Below are positions 13,364 through 25,425 of a DNA stretch of 64,000 bases, piece after piece. A model generated the notes under the pieces. It had not been told where the DNA came from and did not search any database. It saw nothing but the letters and a program-made list of their open reading frames with translations. Position 1 is the first letter of the stretch. Every line of letters starts with the position of its first letter. A program made the translations under genes and the position numbers. Source of the stretch: Massariosphaeria phaeospora (lineage: Eukaryota; Ascomycota; Dothideomycetes; Pleosporales); contig JAADJZ010000040.1 in the NCBI GenBank assembly GCA_011032825.1, positions 1 through 64,000 of the forward strand. The letters run 5' to 3'.

Positions 13364-14386
13364 TCAAGGCATAATAGCAGCAAACTTAGCCCAGAAACTG
13401 GCGCTCTCACAACTCAACAAGCTACCGATATCCGTCCCCGAGTCATACGATCCAGCCTTCAAAGTATCGAATGCCGTGCTCCGCCACAGCACAAACGACG
13501 GCCCTGCAACGAACACGCCCGCAAACGCACCCATGAGCACATCTGCAAAGATGTTCTTACGCGGTCTACTACCGTCGATGGGCGGCAGATATTTCCAGCT
13601 CACGACGGCCCAAAAGATGCAGAAGATGGGGTATATGATGAAGATCGGTATAGGCGTAAAGTGCAGGTCGAGGTTCACGGCGCCCAGGACAAGCAGCACG
13701 GTGGCCTCGACGCCAAGCAGCACACATGCGACCGCATTCCACACGTTGAAAGCGACAAAGGCCCACGCGCCCCATTTCCGGCCGAGCGAGGCGCCGTACC
13801 GCTGCTTGTAGTCGAACGTGAGGCCTAGTGCCGACACGGCTATCGCCAGTGCGCGCACGAGCAGCAGAGGGCCCTTGCCGGAGGTGATGTTGACGGAGAG
13901 CCAGATGGATTGCGAGATGGGCGTGTAGATGGCGCTCCATGCCCAACCTAGCCAGCCAAACACCGTCACGGATCGATCAATCTGCTTGCCCCAAGGAGCC
14001 CCGCCGGCAGGTCGTTGTTTGTGGAAGCCGGCGATGGCGCCGGTGGGATAGTGCGCTGCAATATGTGCCTGGGCAGGATCCGCGGCGGGTTGAGTAAGTC
14101 GGACCTCCTCTTCTCCCACTGCTTGGTCGCCAGCGCCGTTGAGCGCGTTCATGCCGATGCTTTGATATTCGTCGTCGTGCACGGCGGGGAAGTGGGTGCC
14201 CGCTTTGATGGTCAGGTGCAGCTCGTAGAAGCCCGCAGCCAGAATCCGAACAAACGCTAACCACGATATCCACCCCGTGAAGAAAGCTATCCAGAACCCG
14301 GAAAAGAGACCGTTGAGGACGGAACCAATGAAGGCGCTGAGCATGGTGCTGAAAGCGGCTGCGGACGGCGATAACTCACACGACAT
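13364..14386 (-). CDS. Polytopic membrane protein of unknown function
   Basis: A single open frame of 340 aa. Hydrophobic segments occur near residues 10-50 (TMLSAFIGSVLNGLFSGFW then ISWLAFVRILAAGFYEL), 140-165, 175-200, 210-260 and 285-310, suggesting five to seven membrane spans around a polar loop (about residues 65-130). I recognise it only as an uncharacterised ascomycete membrane protein. The 5' end is uncertain: the frame is open further upstream without an ATG, and a separate upstream frame from ATG 14522 would join it if a GT..AG interval of only 31 nt (14379-14349) were spliced, which is shorter than usual for fungi. I keep the ATG at 14386. Divergent from the phosphate carrier. Confidence 0.7.
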   Translation of the reverse strand: MSCELSPSAAAFSTMLSAFIGSVLNGLFSGFWIAFFTGWISWLAFVRILAAGFYELHLTIKAGTHFPAVHDDEYQSIGMNALNGAGDQAVGEEEVRLTQPAADPAQAHIAAHYPTGAIAGFHKQRPAGGAPWGKQIDRSVTVFGWLGWAWSAIYTPISQSIWLSVNITSGKGPLLLVRALAIAVSALGLTFDYKQRYGASLGRKWGAWAFVAFNVWNAVACVLLGVEATVLLVLGAVNLDLHFTPIPIFIIYPIFCIFWAVVSWKYLPPIDGSRPRKNIFADVLMGAFAGVFVAGPSFVLWRSTAFDTLKAGSYDSGTDIGSLLSCESASFWAKFAAIMP

Positions 14387-15138
14387 TATGTTGGATGTAA
14401 TAGCTCTTGCTAGACGCAGTTGGATGTATTTTGTCCCGATTGCGGTGATGTTTGAGGGTTTCTTGACGAATGGCCGGAGTGCGCCGTTCGATATGTGAAG
14501 CGAAAATGCTGAGGCGTGGCATTTGGAGGGTGTGACATCTACCTACCTACTTATCTATCCATCTTGAACCAACAGGTGGGGGCCGGCCGCCCCCAAGAAC
14601 TGTGCCGTGGAGGCCTAACCTGAAGGGAGGGTGTAAAACAGCAGCTATTATTTGGGGGCCATATATCGGCGAGGCCGTAGCAAAGGCATAGGGCCGTGCT
14701 GACATAATCGCTTGCCGATATTGATAAAGAAGATTTCAGGCGATCCTCTTGACAGCCTAGGAGTTTGTAGCAATAGTCAGATAGCCTACCTCTGACTTTA
14801 CAAAGCCCTATTGTATCTGCTATACTAGGTATTGTATATGTAGGGTTTGTAGAGGTAATAGGTGCGCGTCGGAACCTGGAAACAAATACGAAGCGTAGTT
14901 ACACTAAGATAAGCAAATCAAGCTTCCAAGTTGCTGTCAGCACCACTAGCGCGTCCACTAAGCGCTCGACGTCATGTCGACGACCACCAAGCGCGACGGC
15001 TTCTTGCGGGATCGAGCATCAGCGATGGAGTTGATAACTACACATCCGGCGGCCGCTTCACTGTTTCTGCTCTGCCTCTTCCTTTGAAATCACCAACGTC
15101 CTCTTTTCCACTCTGCGCTTGCTGTGTTTTGGAGTACG
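14387..15138. promoter_or_regulatory. Divergent promoter region, membrane protein / phosphate carrier
   Basis: A 752-bp spacer. It contains a possible short upstream exon of the minus-strand gene (14522-14380) and an imperfect fold-back at about 14786-14861 (CCTCTGACTTTACAAAG... against ...GGTTTGTAGAGG). No other gene is seen. Confidence 0.4.
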
Positions 15139-16373
15139 ATGGCGGACAAGCTGGGAGCTCTGAGGCCGGAGCGCAAGATCGAACTCTACTCGGGCAGCTA
15201 CTTCGCTGCCTGTATGCTCGGTGGTGTCATTGGTAAATATGCCAATTCCTACAAACCTAGGGTGACAGTGTGATAATTAAAATCAAGCTTGCGGTCCAAC
15301 ACATACTGCGGTCACGCCTCTAGATCTGGTAAGTATTCAGTTCCTCTACTGAAGCTACACCCAGTCCCCCATCCAATATATCCCGCTAAACCAGTCCAAT
15401 GCCAGGTAAAATGCCGCCGCCAAGTCGACGACAAGCTCTACAAATCCAACACGCAAGCCTGGAAAATGATCTACCGCAGCGAAGGCCTGCGCGGCGTCTT
15501 CTTCGGCTGGACCCCCACGCTCGTCGGCTACTCGTTCCAAGGCGCCGGCAAATACGGCTTCTACGAAGGCTTCAAGTACCTGTACGGCGACAAGCTCGCA
15601 CCGGGCGCAAACAAGACGGTCGTGTATCTCGCAGCCTCAGCGTCAGCCGAGTTCCTCGCGGATCTGGCCTTGTGTCCTATGGAGGCCATCAAGGTCCGCA
15701 TGCAGACGACGCTGCCGCCCTATGCGCATACGTTGAGAGAGGGCTGGAGCAAGGTCATGGCTGAAGAGGGGGTCGCGGGGTTGTACAAGGGCTTGTATCC
15801 GCTGTGGGGCCGCCAGATCCCGTATACGATGGTTAAGTTTGCGACGTTCGAGGCTACTGTTACGCAGATCTACAAGACGCTCGGCAAGCCGAAAGACGCG
15901 TTTAACGGGCTGCAGCAGACGGGCGTGTCGTTCTTGGGTGGCTACATTGCAGGTGTTGGATGCGCGGTAGTGTCACATCCCGCTGGTATGTGCTGCAGTT
16001 ACCGGATCTGACGCGGAGATACCATATAGTGGGTGCGCTAACATGGGCGCAGATGTGATGGTCTCGAAGTTGAACAACGACCGAAAGGCTGGTGAAGGTG
16101 CGGGCCAGGCTGTTGGCAGGATTTACGGCAACATCGGTTTCCGCGGACTGTGGAACGGCTTGCCAGTCCGCATTGTAATGATTGGCACTTTGACTGTAAG
16201 ACTACCCTGCTGCTTTGTTACTTGTACTGACATCTTCTCTTAGGCTTTTCAATGGCTCATCTACGACTCGTTCAAGGTCTACCTCGGGGTAAGTTTGTCC
16301 TTCAATCTTCACTTGCTTGATGCTCCTATGCTAATGTTTCTTGTGATAGTTGCCCACCACCGGAGGACACTAA
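15139..16373 (+). CDS. mir1: Mitochondrial phosphate carrier
   Basis: Six exons: 15139-15232, 15288-15328, 15406-15985, 16053-16195, 16244-16288 and 16350-16373 (308 aa; yeast Mir1 is 311). It imports phosphate with protons across the inner mitochondrial membrane for ATP synthesis. Three mitochondrial-carrier repeats are visible, with signatures PLDLVK (residues 42-47), PMEAIK and [28 protein letters not shown] opens the first helix, and [21 protein letters not shown] is typical of the phosphate carrier. Each exon junction restores the family sequence ([44 protein letters not shown]). The 41-nt second exon and 24-nt last exon are easily missed by gene finders. Confidence 0.95.
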
Positions 16374-16570
16374 TGAACTACTTTCCGAATGTGACCCATG
16401 ATTTGCGGGCGGCACGGTTTCTGAAACTATTCACATAGTAGAGTTATCAGCGCATATACGCATGTCAACCACAAAGGGGTAACGACACCTTACATATGAT
16501 GCTGGTCCCGGTCCGTGAGTGCTGCAAAGTTTTGCGATAGTTATATTGAAGCCTGGGCAGTCCTACCCAA

Positions 16571-18556
16571 TCAACCCTCTCCCCCAGACGCGTTCTCGTC
16601 CTCCGACTCCTCCCCTTCCCACTTAACCTGAAAGCTCTTCTTGCCCAGCTTCTTGGTGACTTCGATACCGCCAGAGGTAAGATACAAGAACGTCGGGTCC
16701 CTGTAGTTGTCAAGATGAGTGAAGAAGGTGTTGAATCTGGCCTTAATTAACAACTAGTATTCCACCATCTAGTCATCGGGTTGCACTTACTGATTCCCTT
16801 GCGCCTCTTCCCTAAATATACGCTGGTATATCTCCCGCTCCTTGAACGCTTCAATCTCCTTGTCGTACCGTGAGAAATCGATCTTCTCCCTGCCGTGCTG
16901 CGACGCCTGTTTCTCGTTGTACGACTCAAACACAGGCCGCTCTAGCAGGAGGCCTAGGCCCGGCACCTTCGGTATGCGCACCGTAACGTTGCCAAACGAC
17001 GTCTTCAAGATGGCCGGATCGGTTCCGCAGCGTACGGTCAAGGCAGCCATGCCGACCATTTTGCGGATCTGGTGCATCATGAAGCTCTGGCCGTGGACTT
17101 TCAGGCTCAGCCATTCCGTGTCGTTGATGATGATGGGCTTCTCGGCGACTTGGAAGGATTTGATGTAGCGCTGGGCAGAGCGGTCGCTGTATTTCTTTTG
17201 CACCGTGTAGTTGTGGTAGTTGCGCGTGCCGACGTATTGTTCCAGAGCGGCTTGGACCCGCGCTTGTCGCTCGGGGGAGATGCGGTAGGCTTTCTTGGCG
17301 TCCATGTACACCTTCTTGAGGGCCTTGATGGCGGTTTCTAAGACGGGCTTGTTGACTACAGAGTCTGGGAGAGCAACGGAGCCGTCGGTGGTGTCGTCCA
17401 TGATGAATCCGGGTTCCTGCTTCCGGAGATTTTCCAGTGCTACTTCGACTTCTTGTGCGGCGGACTGGGCAGCGAGAGTTTCTGTGGTGGCTCCGTCTAC
17501 CTCTGCCTTGATTTCCATTGAGGCATCCATCAACGGATCGCCCTCTGGCGCATCAGTGGCCTCGGTTGAGTAAAGCGCAGCTTCTACCAGGGGTCGTATT
17601 GAGTCATCCAAGGTCTCTAATATAGGCTTGATGTGCTTTTCCTCGACCTCGGGCCAGAAATGAGCCACCTCTGCCTGCCGGCTGCGGTACCCTTCTAGAT
17701 CATCTTTCTGCTCAGCATGCTCCTCGAGCTTCTGGCCCATGAAGCTGGAAGGGTGCGGCGGAAGAAAGGAGTGGGTGGGGATCAGATATTCGTACCAGCG
17801 CGAGTCACAGGCCTGGTAGCAGCTGAAGGAGCCGACAGTGCGTTGGATGCCCCACACCCTGATCTGCGGGCTCAGATGGCTGTTGATTTTCTCGACAATG
17901 TCGTCTTCCTCGATGATCAGCTTGAGCGAGATGACGTTGCCTGCCGCGTGCACGCCCTTGTCGGTGCGTGCGCAACGGACCAGCGAGGATTTCTTTGGGT
18001 CGTTGGCGTTCGCTTTGGAGATGGCACTCGCGGCGACGAAGGCGGCGAACAGGTCGCCCTCGATCGTCTTCTGCTTGTTGTCGATCTGCATGCCCCGGTA
18101 GCCGGTGCCCGAGTAGCCCAGCATCACGGCAACCTTGCGCTTCGGCCTGCGCTCCTCGGCCTCGATCTCGTCGGTCGCAAAGGGCGCGGGCAGTGCGGGG
18201 GCGGCCTCTGCGCCTTGCTCCTCCTTTTGCTTGTCCTTTGTCTGCTGAGCTTCATTGCGGCCGCGCCGGTCTAGTTGGTCGCGGCTTGCTTAGTTAGAGC
18301 AGGGCAGGGCAGGCGCGGCCAGCGGTGGGCGGGGATGCACTTACAGGTGGTCTTTACGTCCCATATTTCTCTTCTTAGACGGATGGCTGCCGTGCTGCAT
18401 CGGACGGCGGCCGCGTCCCTGCCCGCGGCGGTTGTCGCCGTTGTGGCCGCGGTCGCCGTGGAACTTGCGCTTCTTGTCGCCGTTGTCGCCATTGTCGCGC
18501 GCTGGTGTGTCAGAAGCCATTGGCGCAGCTGGCGGCTTCTCAGACGATGGCTCCAT
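16571..18556 (-). CDS. pus1: tRNA pseudouridine synthase 1 (TruA family)
   Basis: Three exons: 18556-18345, 18284-16791 and 16736-16571 (623 aa). It isomerises uridine to pseudouridine in tRNA (positions such as 27 and 34 in yeast) and some other RNAs, in the nucleus. A basic, Gly/Asn-rich N-terminus (KKRKFHG, RRGQGRGRRP, KKRNMGRKD) looks like a nuclear-localisation/RNA-binding tail. The TruA core starts at KRKVAVMLGYSGTGYRGMQ, and the catalytic Asp is Asp179 in CARTDKGVHA. SFMMHQIRKMVGMA marks the C-terminal half. The last exon, joined inside a Gln codon, gives FNTFFTHLDNYRDPTFLYL and an acidic tail. An alternative start at Met13 is possible. Convergent with mir1 and divergent from tfa1. Confidence 0.93.
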
Positions 18557-18972
18557 GGCAAGGGGCAGTGGCGCATGGAGAGGAGTATCGCTCTCTCGCC
18601 GGCAACGTGTCTCGAGTGCGTGTCGTGGCTATTATATGGTATTGTGGTATTGTGTTTTTTGCTTCCCACGACCGAGTAAAACTGCTCGCTCCGGCGGCCT
18701 TGGCATGGCAGTGGCTTCCTCACCGCCCGCAGCACCGCCCTCGAAAGACAAGCTCCCGTTTCCGTTTTCCGTTTTCTTTGACGCCCGTCCAGAGCCTCAA
18801 ACACCACACCCATCACCCATCGCCCGCCGACTTCACCCACATTATTACCCCGCAACAACGAAAACCACCCCAACCTCGCCCCACCGTTACCCCGCAACAC
18901 ACCGCCCGTCGCCCTGCGTTTCCTGTCCCCCGCTCGGCCGTGCAAGCTGCGCTGCGTCGCCGCCGAGTCATC
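18557..18972. promoter_or_regulatory. Divergent promoter region, pus1 / tfa1
   Basis: A 416-bp spacer, pyrimidine-rich and C-rich on the plus strand just before tfa1. No TATA box or other gene was recognised. Confidence 0.45.
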
Positions 18973-20309
18973 ATGGACCCCCTCGAGCTCGCCAAGGTCT
19001 TCGTCAAGACGGTCGTCCGCATGTTCTACGAGACGGAGCACATCGTGCTAGTCGATGCCCTGGTCTTCCATGGCGCGTATGTTCTGCCCGCCCCGCAGCC
19101 ACTGTGAGCTCCTGGCTGACGGGTGTAGACTCGCACTGTCGGATCTGGTCATCGTGCTCGACGCCGGCAAAACATCAAAGTACACGGCGAAGCTGGTCGG
19201 TATGCTGAAAGAAGGCGGCCTGATCTCAGTGTACGCAGTCGCACCCTCTCCTCGCTTGCACAGCTACTAACTGGCCCAGCTACACCAGACAAGAAGTTCG
19301 CGACGGCGCGATGAAGGCGATCAACCGCGAATATTTTTACATCGACTACCGCCGCGCCATCGATGCCGCCAAGTTCAAGATTCACATGGTAGACGAGCGA
19401 ATAAAGAAAGATGCGAAGCCCACGGCAGAGAAGGCAGAGTTCTTCTGTCCGCGGTGCAAGGCCCAGTGGACCAGCATGGATGTACTGGACAACGTCGACT
19501 TCCTTAACCGGGACAGTGGCTTCCTGTGCCCAACATGCAACTACCCTCTCAGCACCATCAACACCACCAGTGGAGACGTGGCCATCGAGAGCGACGACAC
19601 GCCAGCAAAATTCAACAGACTTTTTGGCCCACTATTAAAGCTCATGCAACAGATCGACCACGTCCAGATTCCCGCCGTCGAAGGCAAAGATGCGCTCACG
19701 AACGCCGTGGAGCTGCCTCGCGACAAAGACATCAACCCGGGCGCGAAGCACGAGGCAGTAACGACAGTCAAGGGAACTTCAACTGTGGTCAAAGGAGTCA
19801 ACACAGCGCCGGAGAAAATCGAGGTGTCCATCGCCACAAACTCCGAGTACAACAAGGCCGCGCACGCTGCGGAGCAGGAACGCCAGGCCAAGATTGCAGC
19901 CCAGAACCAGCTTCCGGACTGGCATACGAAATCGACCGTCCTCAACTCGGGCTACAGCGGAGATGGCCAAACGTCAAAACCCACAACGAACGGAGTCGGC
20001 ACACCCACAATCAAGACGGAGCCTGTCACAGAGAAGAGTAGCAAGACCTCTAGCCTGGACGCTGTGTTTGCTGCCCTGGAGGAAGAGCGACGCAAGAAAG
20101 AAGAAGAGGAAGATGATGATGAAGAGGACGAAGATGAGGACGAATTCGAGGACGTGGTCGCGACTGTCGGCACCCCGATTGTCGTCCCGGATGCCAAACG
20201 TGTCAAGCTGGAGTCGGCTGCTCCGACACCCACGGACGGCGTCACGCCGGCTGCGTCGAACGGCGATGGTGGAGACGAGTCGGATGAGGATGAATTTGTC
20301 GATGTTTGA
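18973..20309 (+). CDS. tfa1: Transcription initiation factor TFIIE, alpha subunit
   Basis: Three exons: 18973-19076, 19129-19230 and 19280-20309 (411 aa). TFIIE alpha joins the RNA polymerase II pre-initiation complex and recruits and regulates TFIIH. The N-terminal winged helix spans roughly residues 1-100 (LELAKVFVKTVVRMFYE, DLVIVLDAGKTSKYTAKLV). The zinc ribbon follows with Cys125, Cys128, Cys152 and Cys155 (FFCPRCKAQW ... GFLCPTCNYPL). The C-terminus is disordered, with an acidic tract (EEEEDDDEEDEDEDEFEDV) and an acidic tail ending DEFVDV, the expected TFIIH-contact type. Both splices restore the frame exactly (FHG-ALALSDL; LIS-VYTRQE). Confidence 0.95.
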
Positions 20310-20816
20310 TTTTCCGCATTGCCCTTGGGGGGCTTGCTTTTGGAGTTTTATACCTGGGGTTGCATTTTCGGCGTTATATGCAAGATGTCTTGCAAAGCTA
20401 CATGGCCTTGCGAGACTACAAAAGAGTTGGGCCGGGCTGTACAATGATGGTGCACTCGGAGTTTGGAGTTGGACTAGATGTTTGATCGATTAGACTAGAA
20501 CAAATGGACATACGAGATTCTCGCTACTACGCCTTGAATATAGACGATTTGCATGAGACAAGTACTCACATATCTGTTCCTGAGTGACACCAATGCACGA
20601 AGATGTATACCAGACGGGTGCACGGGCCATTTGACTTTTTAGCGAGAGCGAGCATCCCACTTGACCACTTCGCAGCGCAGCCTCCCCCGCCCTCCGCAAC
20701 ACGCAACTCGCAACACGCAACACGCAGCCCACAACCCGTCCGCAAGCACGCCCGCGCCCTCACTGCCTCGATTCCTCCTCTGCTGCCTGATGGAGACGCC
20801 GTAGAAGCGTTCGACC
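20310..20816. other. Intergenic, tfa1 3' end and srp72 promoter
   Basis: No gene seen. A run of AACACGCAACTCGCAACACGC-like short repeats lies at about 20695-20725 on the plus strand, about 100 bp before the srp72 start. Confidence 0.45.
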
Positions 20817-22883
20817 ATGGCTGCCTCCGCGCAATCGCTCGCCTCCCTCCTCGCCAACGCCTCGCTCGACGACCCCGACCAGGTCCTGAAAGCCGCCAAT
20901 GCCGCCATCAAGAAGTCCAAGGCAGACCTGGAGGCACATCACGTGAAAATCGTGGCGCTGCTGCATCTTGACCGCTTCGACGACGCCGTAAAGGTGTTCG
21001 GGGATGTTCCGAGCCTCCACGACAAGGCCCGCTTCGAGTATGCGTATGCGCTGTACAAATCCGGGGATGCCGCAAAAGCGGTTGCGGTTGCCAGTGTTGC
21101 GGGCGTGCAAACTAGTCGGGGCATGAAGCACGTGCTTGCGCAAGCCGTATGTCTGCTTCGATTCCCTTCATGTGTCGACGCACACGTGCTGACCGCGTCC
21201 AGGCATACCGATCCGAAGATTTCCCCCAAGCCGCCACCGTGTACCGCGAATTGGGCCGACAGCTCGAGCAGGACAACGAATACGATCTGCGCATAAACTC
21301 GGGAGCTGTCGACGCGCAACTCGAATGGTCTGGTCAAGGAGAGCTGGCGCAAAAGAAGAAGCCTGGCCGCGAAGACCTAGAAGCCTTCGAGACCGCCTTC
21401 AATGCAGCCTGTGGAAGCATATCACGCGGCGAGCTGGCCCAGGCCCACGTCTGCCTGAAGCGCGCCAAAGGCCTTTGTGACGCAGCGACTAATCTTGCCG
21501 AGGAAGAAAAGAAAGCCGAGCTGTTACCAATCACAGTGCAGCAAGTCTACGTCCTAACACAGATGGGCAAAGTCGATGAGGCCGAGCAGTTAGCTACCAC
21601 GATTCCATTCGCTGAGTGAGTAGATACCAGACCCCTTGTGTGGTGCACACAGGCTAATTGCACACAGCATTGAAGAGCTCTCGACGCGCTATATCGCCCA
21701 AGTGAACAGTATTGCTGCTTCCAAAGAGCACAGCAACCCCTTCCTGTCCCACCGCCTCTTCCATTCGTCGCCACAACCCCCAAAGACGGACCAACATTTC
21801 TCCTTCCAAACTAACCTCTTACGTCAAGACGAATACGTGCTTTCCCTTCTCTCACAAAAGGTCGCTGGTGTGGCATCATCGACTGAAAAACTCATCTCAG
21901 CATCTCCGGCACCTTCACTATCACCAAAGGTGAACACTGCCGCAGTCTTGAACGCGGCAGCTCATGCGCGGAACGTAGCGAGTGAGAAGGCCGCACTCAG
22001 GGAGCTTCTGCAGCTGTTGGAGAAGAGGCCGAATGACGTGGGCTTATTACTGACCATCACGCATCTGTATGTGTTAACAGGGAACTATGCCGCTGCAACG
22101 CATCTTTTAGAATCCTTCTTCAAACGCCTCGAACAGTCCGGTTCTGCCTCGGATCTCGATGTCCGATTTGCACCCGGCCTTGTGGCTATCCTGGTCTCAC
22201 TCTACGCACAACAGGCCCGGCCAGGCGCTTCAAAATCAGAACTAGCAAAAGCAGCGGAGTACTGGAGAAAACCGCACAAGTCGAACACGCAAGCCCCCTC
22301 GAAAGCGCTCATGGTAGCTGCCGGGACCGCTCTACTAGATACACACAATCCCGAAAACGTTATAGCCGCAGGAGAAATTTTTGCGTCTCTTTATGAACAG
22401 GATGAGAATGATCGAGCAGCCGTCGCAGGCTTGGTTGCCGCATATTCGATTACAGACCCTTCGAAAATTCCTTCCGAGCTACTACAATACCTACCCGATG
22501 CCACCCGTCTCATATCCGACATCGACGCAGCAGGGCTCGAAGACGCTGGTGTAACACTCGGCACTCTTAGCACCACAAACCTCCAATCGGAAGCGCAGAA
22601 ACGCACGGCCGCGAAGCCAGAAGCTCCCAAGCCCAAGCGGATACGAAAGAGCAGGCTGCCCAAAGACTTCGACCCCAATAAGAAAATGGACGCGGAACGT
22701 TGGCTCCCGATGCGCGATCGAACTTATTATAGACCGAAGGGTAGGAAGGGGAAGAAGAGGATGGAGGGGCTCACGCAGGGTGGCCCGGTTGCGGACGAGA
22801 AAGCTGCGCCGGTGGCTGGTGGGCCGAAAGTGGGTGGTGCGGCTGCGGGGAAGAAGAAGAAAGGGAAGGGTGGGAAGTGGTAG
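20817..22883 (+). CDS. srp72: Signal recognition particle subunit SRP72
   Basis: Three exons: 20817-21146, 21203-21615 and 21668-22883 (652 aa). SRP72 binds SRP68 and the SRP RNA in the cytosolic particle that sends secretory ribosomes to the endoplasmic reticulum. The N-terminal two thirds is alpha-helical with TPR-like repeats (SLASLLANASLDDPDQVLKAAN, KVFGDVPSLHDKARFEYAYALYKSG). The C-terminus has the SRP72 RNA-binding motif: KPKRIRKSRLPKDFDP, then DAERWLPMRDRTYYRPKGR, then a Lys/Gly tail. Splices restore AQA-AYRSEDF and PFA-DIEELS. Convergent with the MFS gene. Confidence 0.95.
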
Positions 22884-23528
22884 ATTCTGACGTCTAGGAT
22901 GGAGGGATTGTAGAACGGTCATGGATTCCCGACGTACCTAGAGAGGCGTGAATAGGAGGGTGAAGACAGACTCGGTAGATCCTAATAATCTACAAGTCGT
23001 TCTGATACGTGAAGCATATCAACTGCGTTCCGTCAACCCGGCTCTAGAATATGGATAAAGATATTTAACGATGTCTAAACATAAGGTTCCAACCTCCATA
23101 TTCTACGTTTTAGAGGTTTCGCACTTCAGCAGAGAAAAAGACGATCATCGACAGACGATCAACCCGCAGTTGGAGCATGACGATTGTGGGGAAGAACGGC
23201 TTTAGCATGTTCGACAACATCACAACCATGCATGACCAAGTGAAGTCCCCTTCCGACTGTAAAGAATCATAGATCCGTAAGATTGCTATACAAGATGCCA
23301 AGCCCTATCTATTGACAAGTCCAATTCTAGCACAGTGTGATGTACATATATCAACCCAGCTACTCAAAACACAACAATGTCAGGAGACCGGCCCTTGCGT
23401 GCACCGTTGTATATAACACCACACCAAAAAACGCAGCGCAAATAGACCCACCCGTGTGCAAGTACAAACTAATGCGAAACATGGTATGCAAGAGAAAAAA
23501 AACGTCGTGAACAAACGGTGGAAAAATA
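22884..23528. other. Convergent 3' intergenic region, srp72 / MFS
   Basis: 645 bp, moderately AT-rich. No coding sequence or repeat was recognised. Confidence 0.5.
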
Positions 23529-25291
23529 TCACGCACCGGTGCCTCCTTCGAAGGTGCTCTCAGCGCGAGAAGGCGAGCCGTCGGGTTGTAGGTCCTCGAG
23601 GTACACTGCGGGGCGATATCAGTCTCCGATAGTCTAGATAGTCTAGATACGTCAAGGTGGGGAGAACTCACCATGCGGCTTCACAAACCAACTAACAACG
23701 AACGCCAGACCAAACGTAGCCGTCAAGCACACAAACACCGTCTGCGTGAAGCTATCCACCGTGGCACTGTAGATGCCATTGAATATCGTCGGCCCGACAA
23801 CTCTAGCCATGGCATGCAGCAGCCCCGTCGCGCCCAGCAGCTGGCCCACGCGGTCCGGCGGCACATGCTTCGTGAGCGCGGAACTCAGGATCGGCGAGCC
23901 GATGCCGCCGATGGCAGCAAAGGCGCCCGCGGCGGTGAAAGCGGTGCCCGTGCGGGCGAGCGAGTAGCCGAGGAAGCCGAGCATGTCGAACAGCACGGCC
24001 ACGCGTATGAGCGCGAGGTCGAAGGCGTCGGACCCGGAGCTGCGCTGCTTCTTGGCGCCCGGCTTGCCGCGCACGAGGCGCGTGAGGAGAGGTAGCAGGA
24101 CGAGTAGTGCGAGCACGCGGCTGCTGTTGACGATGCTCAGGAAGCGGCCGGATTCCAGCTCGCGCCACTCGAACTCGTAGCGCGTGTAGATGACCACGAC
24201 GCCCATGGCGCCCATGGCCACGCCGAACATGATCGTGTCGGTTGCGGCTAGTAGCACGAGGTTGCGGCGCACAGCGGCGGTGGTGCCTGGGCCGGTGGGC
24301 CAGAGGATCTTGAGCGGGCGGAACACGTTCATGGAGCGCAGTTGGTTGATCCAGTCCGAAGCGGGGGGCAGCCGGTCTTTTTCCACGCGGTGCTTTTCGC
24401 GTGCGGTTTCTTGCCGCTTCGCGGAGAGAGACTCCGGCACGAGGAATACGAGAAACGAGATGAAGACGAGGTGGAAAAGCAGGGCGATGTAGAAGATCAG
24501 GAGGACGGCCTCGTTCTTGGGTACGTACTGTTGGCGCATTTCGATGACTTTGCCGGCGAGCACCGGGCCCACGGCGATGCCGAGAAAGAGACAGGCGTGG
24601 AAATAGCCAAAGGCTACGTTTCGCTTGTGTGGCGGCGTGCAGTCGGCAGCGTACGAAAAGGCCAGGGCCATGCCAACTACGAAGGAACCGCACAATCCGT
24701 CCGCCGCGTAACCGACTAGTATCCAGTTCACGCTGACCGTGTCGCGGTATTTGGCGGCCAGAATGGTTAGTACCTCGCCTACGAGCACACCAGATGTTGT
24801 GAAGATGAGCAGTTTCTTGCGCCCATAGCGATCAGACAGGGCGCCGAGCTTGGGACTCGTAATGGCTGATAGGATCCCGCCGATGAGGTTGCCGTAGAGA
24901 ATGAACAGCGACGAGCGCGCGGACACGGCGCTGAGCTGGCATCGATCGAACTGCTGCGCCGGATCCAAGGGTTTGCTTATCGCGCCGGGGTTCTGGTCGG
25001 CGAGATAGTCGTCGCAGATCAAGTCGACGATGAGGTTCAGTTTCGGCACAATGATGCCTCCAAAAGCCAGCGTGAACAAAAAGTACGGGGGGAGCAGCCA
25101 GTATATCTAGCACGCATCAGCCACGCGCGTTGGGGAGTCTCTTAGCGGTGTTGTTGCATACTGAGGGTCGTTTCCACCAGGGAATCCCTCGCAGTTCCGC
25201 CGTCCCAAACCACTCTGGTTCCTCGTCGCCATGGTCGCTCTCGAGGCTCGCTCGAATGCCATTGCTGGCCTCGCTGAGCAACGGCGCTTGC

Positions 25292-25322
<31 letters not shown>

Positions 25323-25425
25323 TCTCAGGCGCATTGGTGTCTGGGTTGTGGGTGATGCGCGCTCGCAGCCCCTGCTCTATCTCCGTCTCCCCCGCGAGAT
25401 CGGATGTGGCATCGTTCGAGGTCAT
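23529..25425 (-). CDS. Major facilitator superfamily transporter (DHA1/TetA-like)
   Basis: Three exons: 25425-25162, 25106-23672 and 23605-23529 (591 aa). A long hydrophilic N-terminus with a (Asp-Ala)n run and a dileucine-like EQAPLLSEASN, which can act as a vacuole-sorting signal, precedes about 12 membrane segments. The MFS signature between helices 2 and 3 is GALSDRYGRKKLL. GYAADGLCGSFVVGMALAFSYAADCTPP and FGYFHACLFLGIAVGPVLAG belong to the TetA-like/HIAT1-like type common in fungi. The substrate cannot be told. The last 77-nt exon replaces the read-through end and gives a short cytosolic tail ending EGGTGA. An in-frame ATG far upstream (25695) exists, but the start at 25425 (MTSNDATS) is more natural. 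Confidence 0.88.
25292..25323. repeat. Hexanucleotide microsatellite inside the MFS gene
   Basis: About five tandem CGTCCG units on the plus strand encode the Asp-Ala run on the minus strand. It is likely length-polymorphic and keeps the frame because the unit is 6 bp. Confidence 0.8.

Noticed and set aside
23803..24693. 296-codon Arg-rich open frame on the minus strand
   Set aside because: An out-of-frame reading of the MFS transporter exon with an implausible composition.
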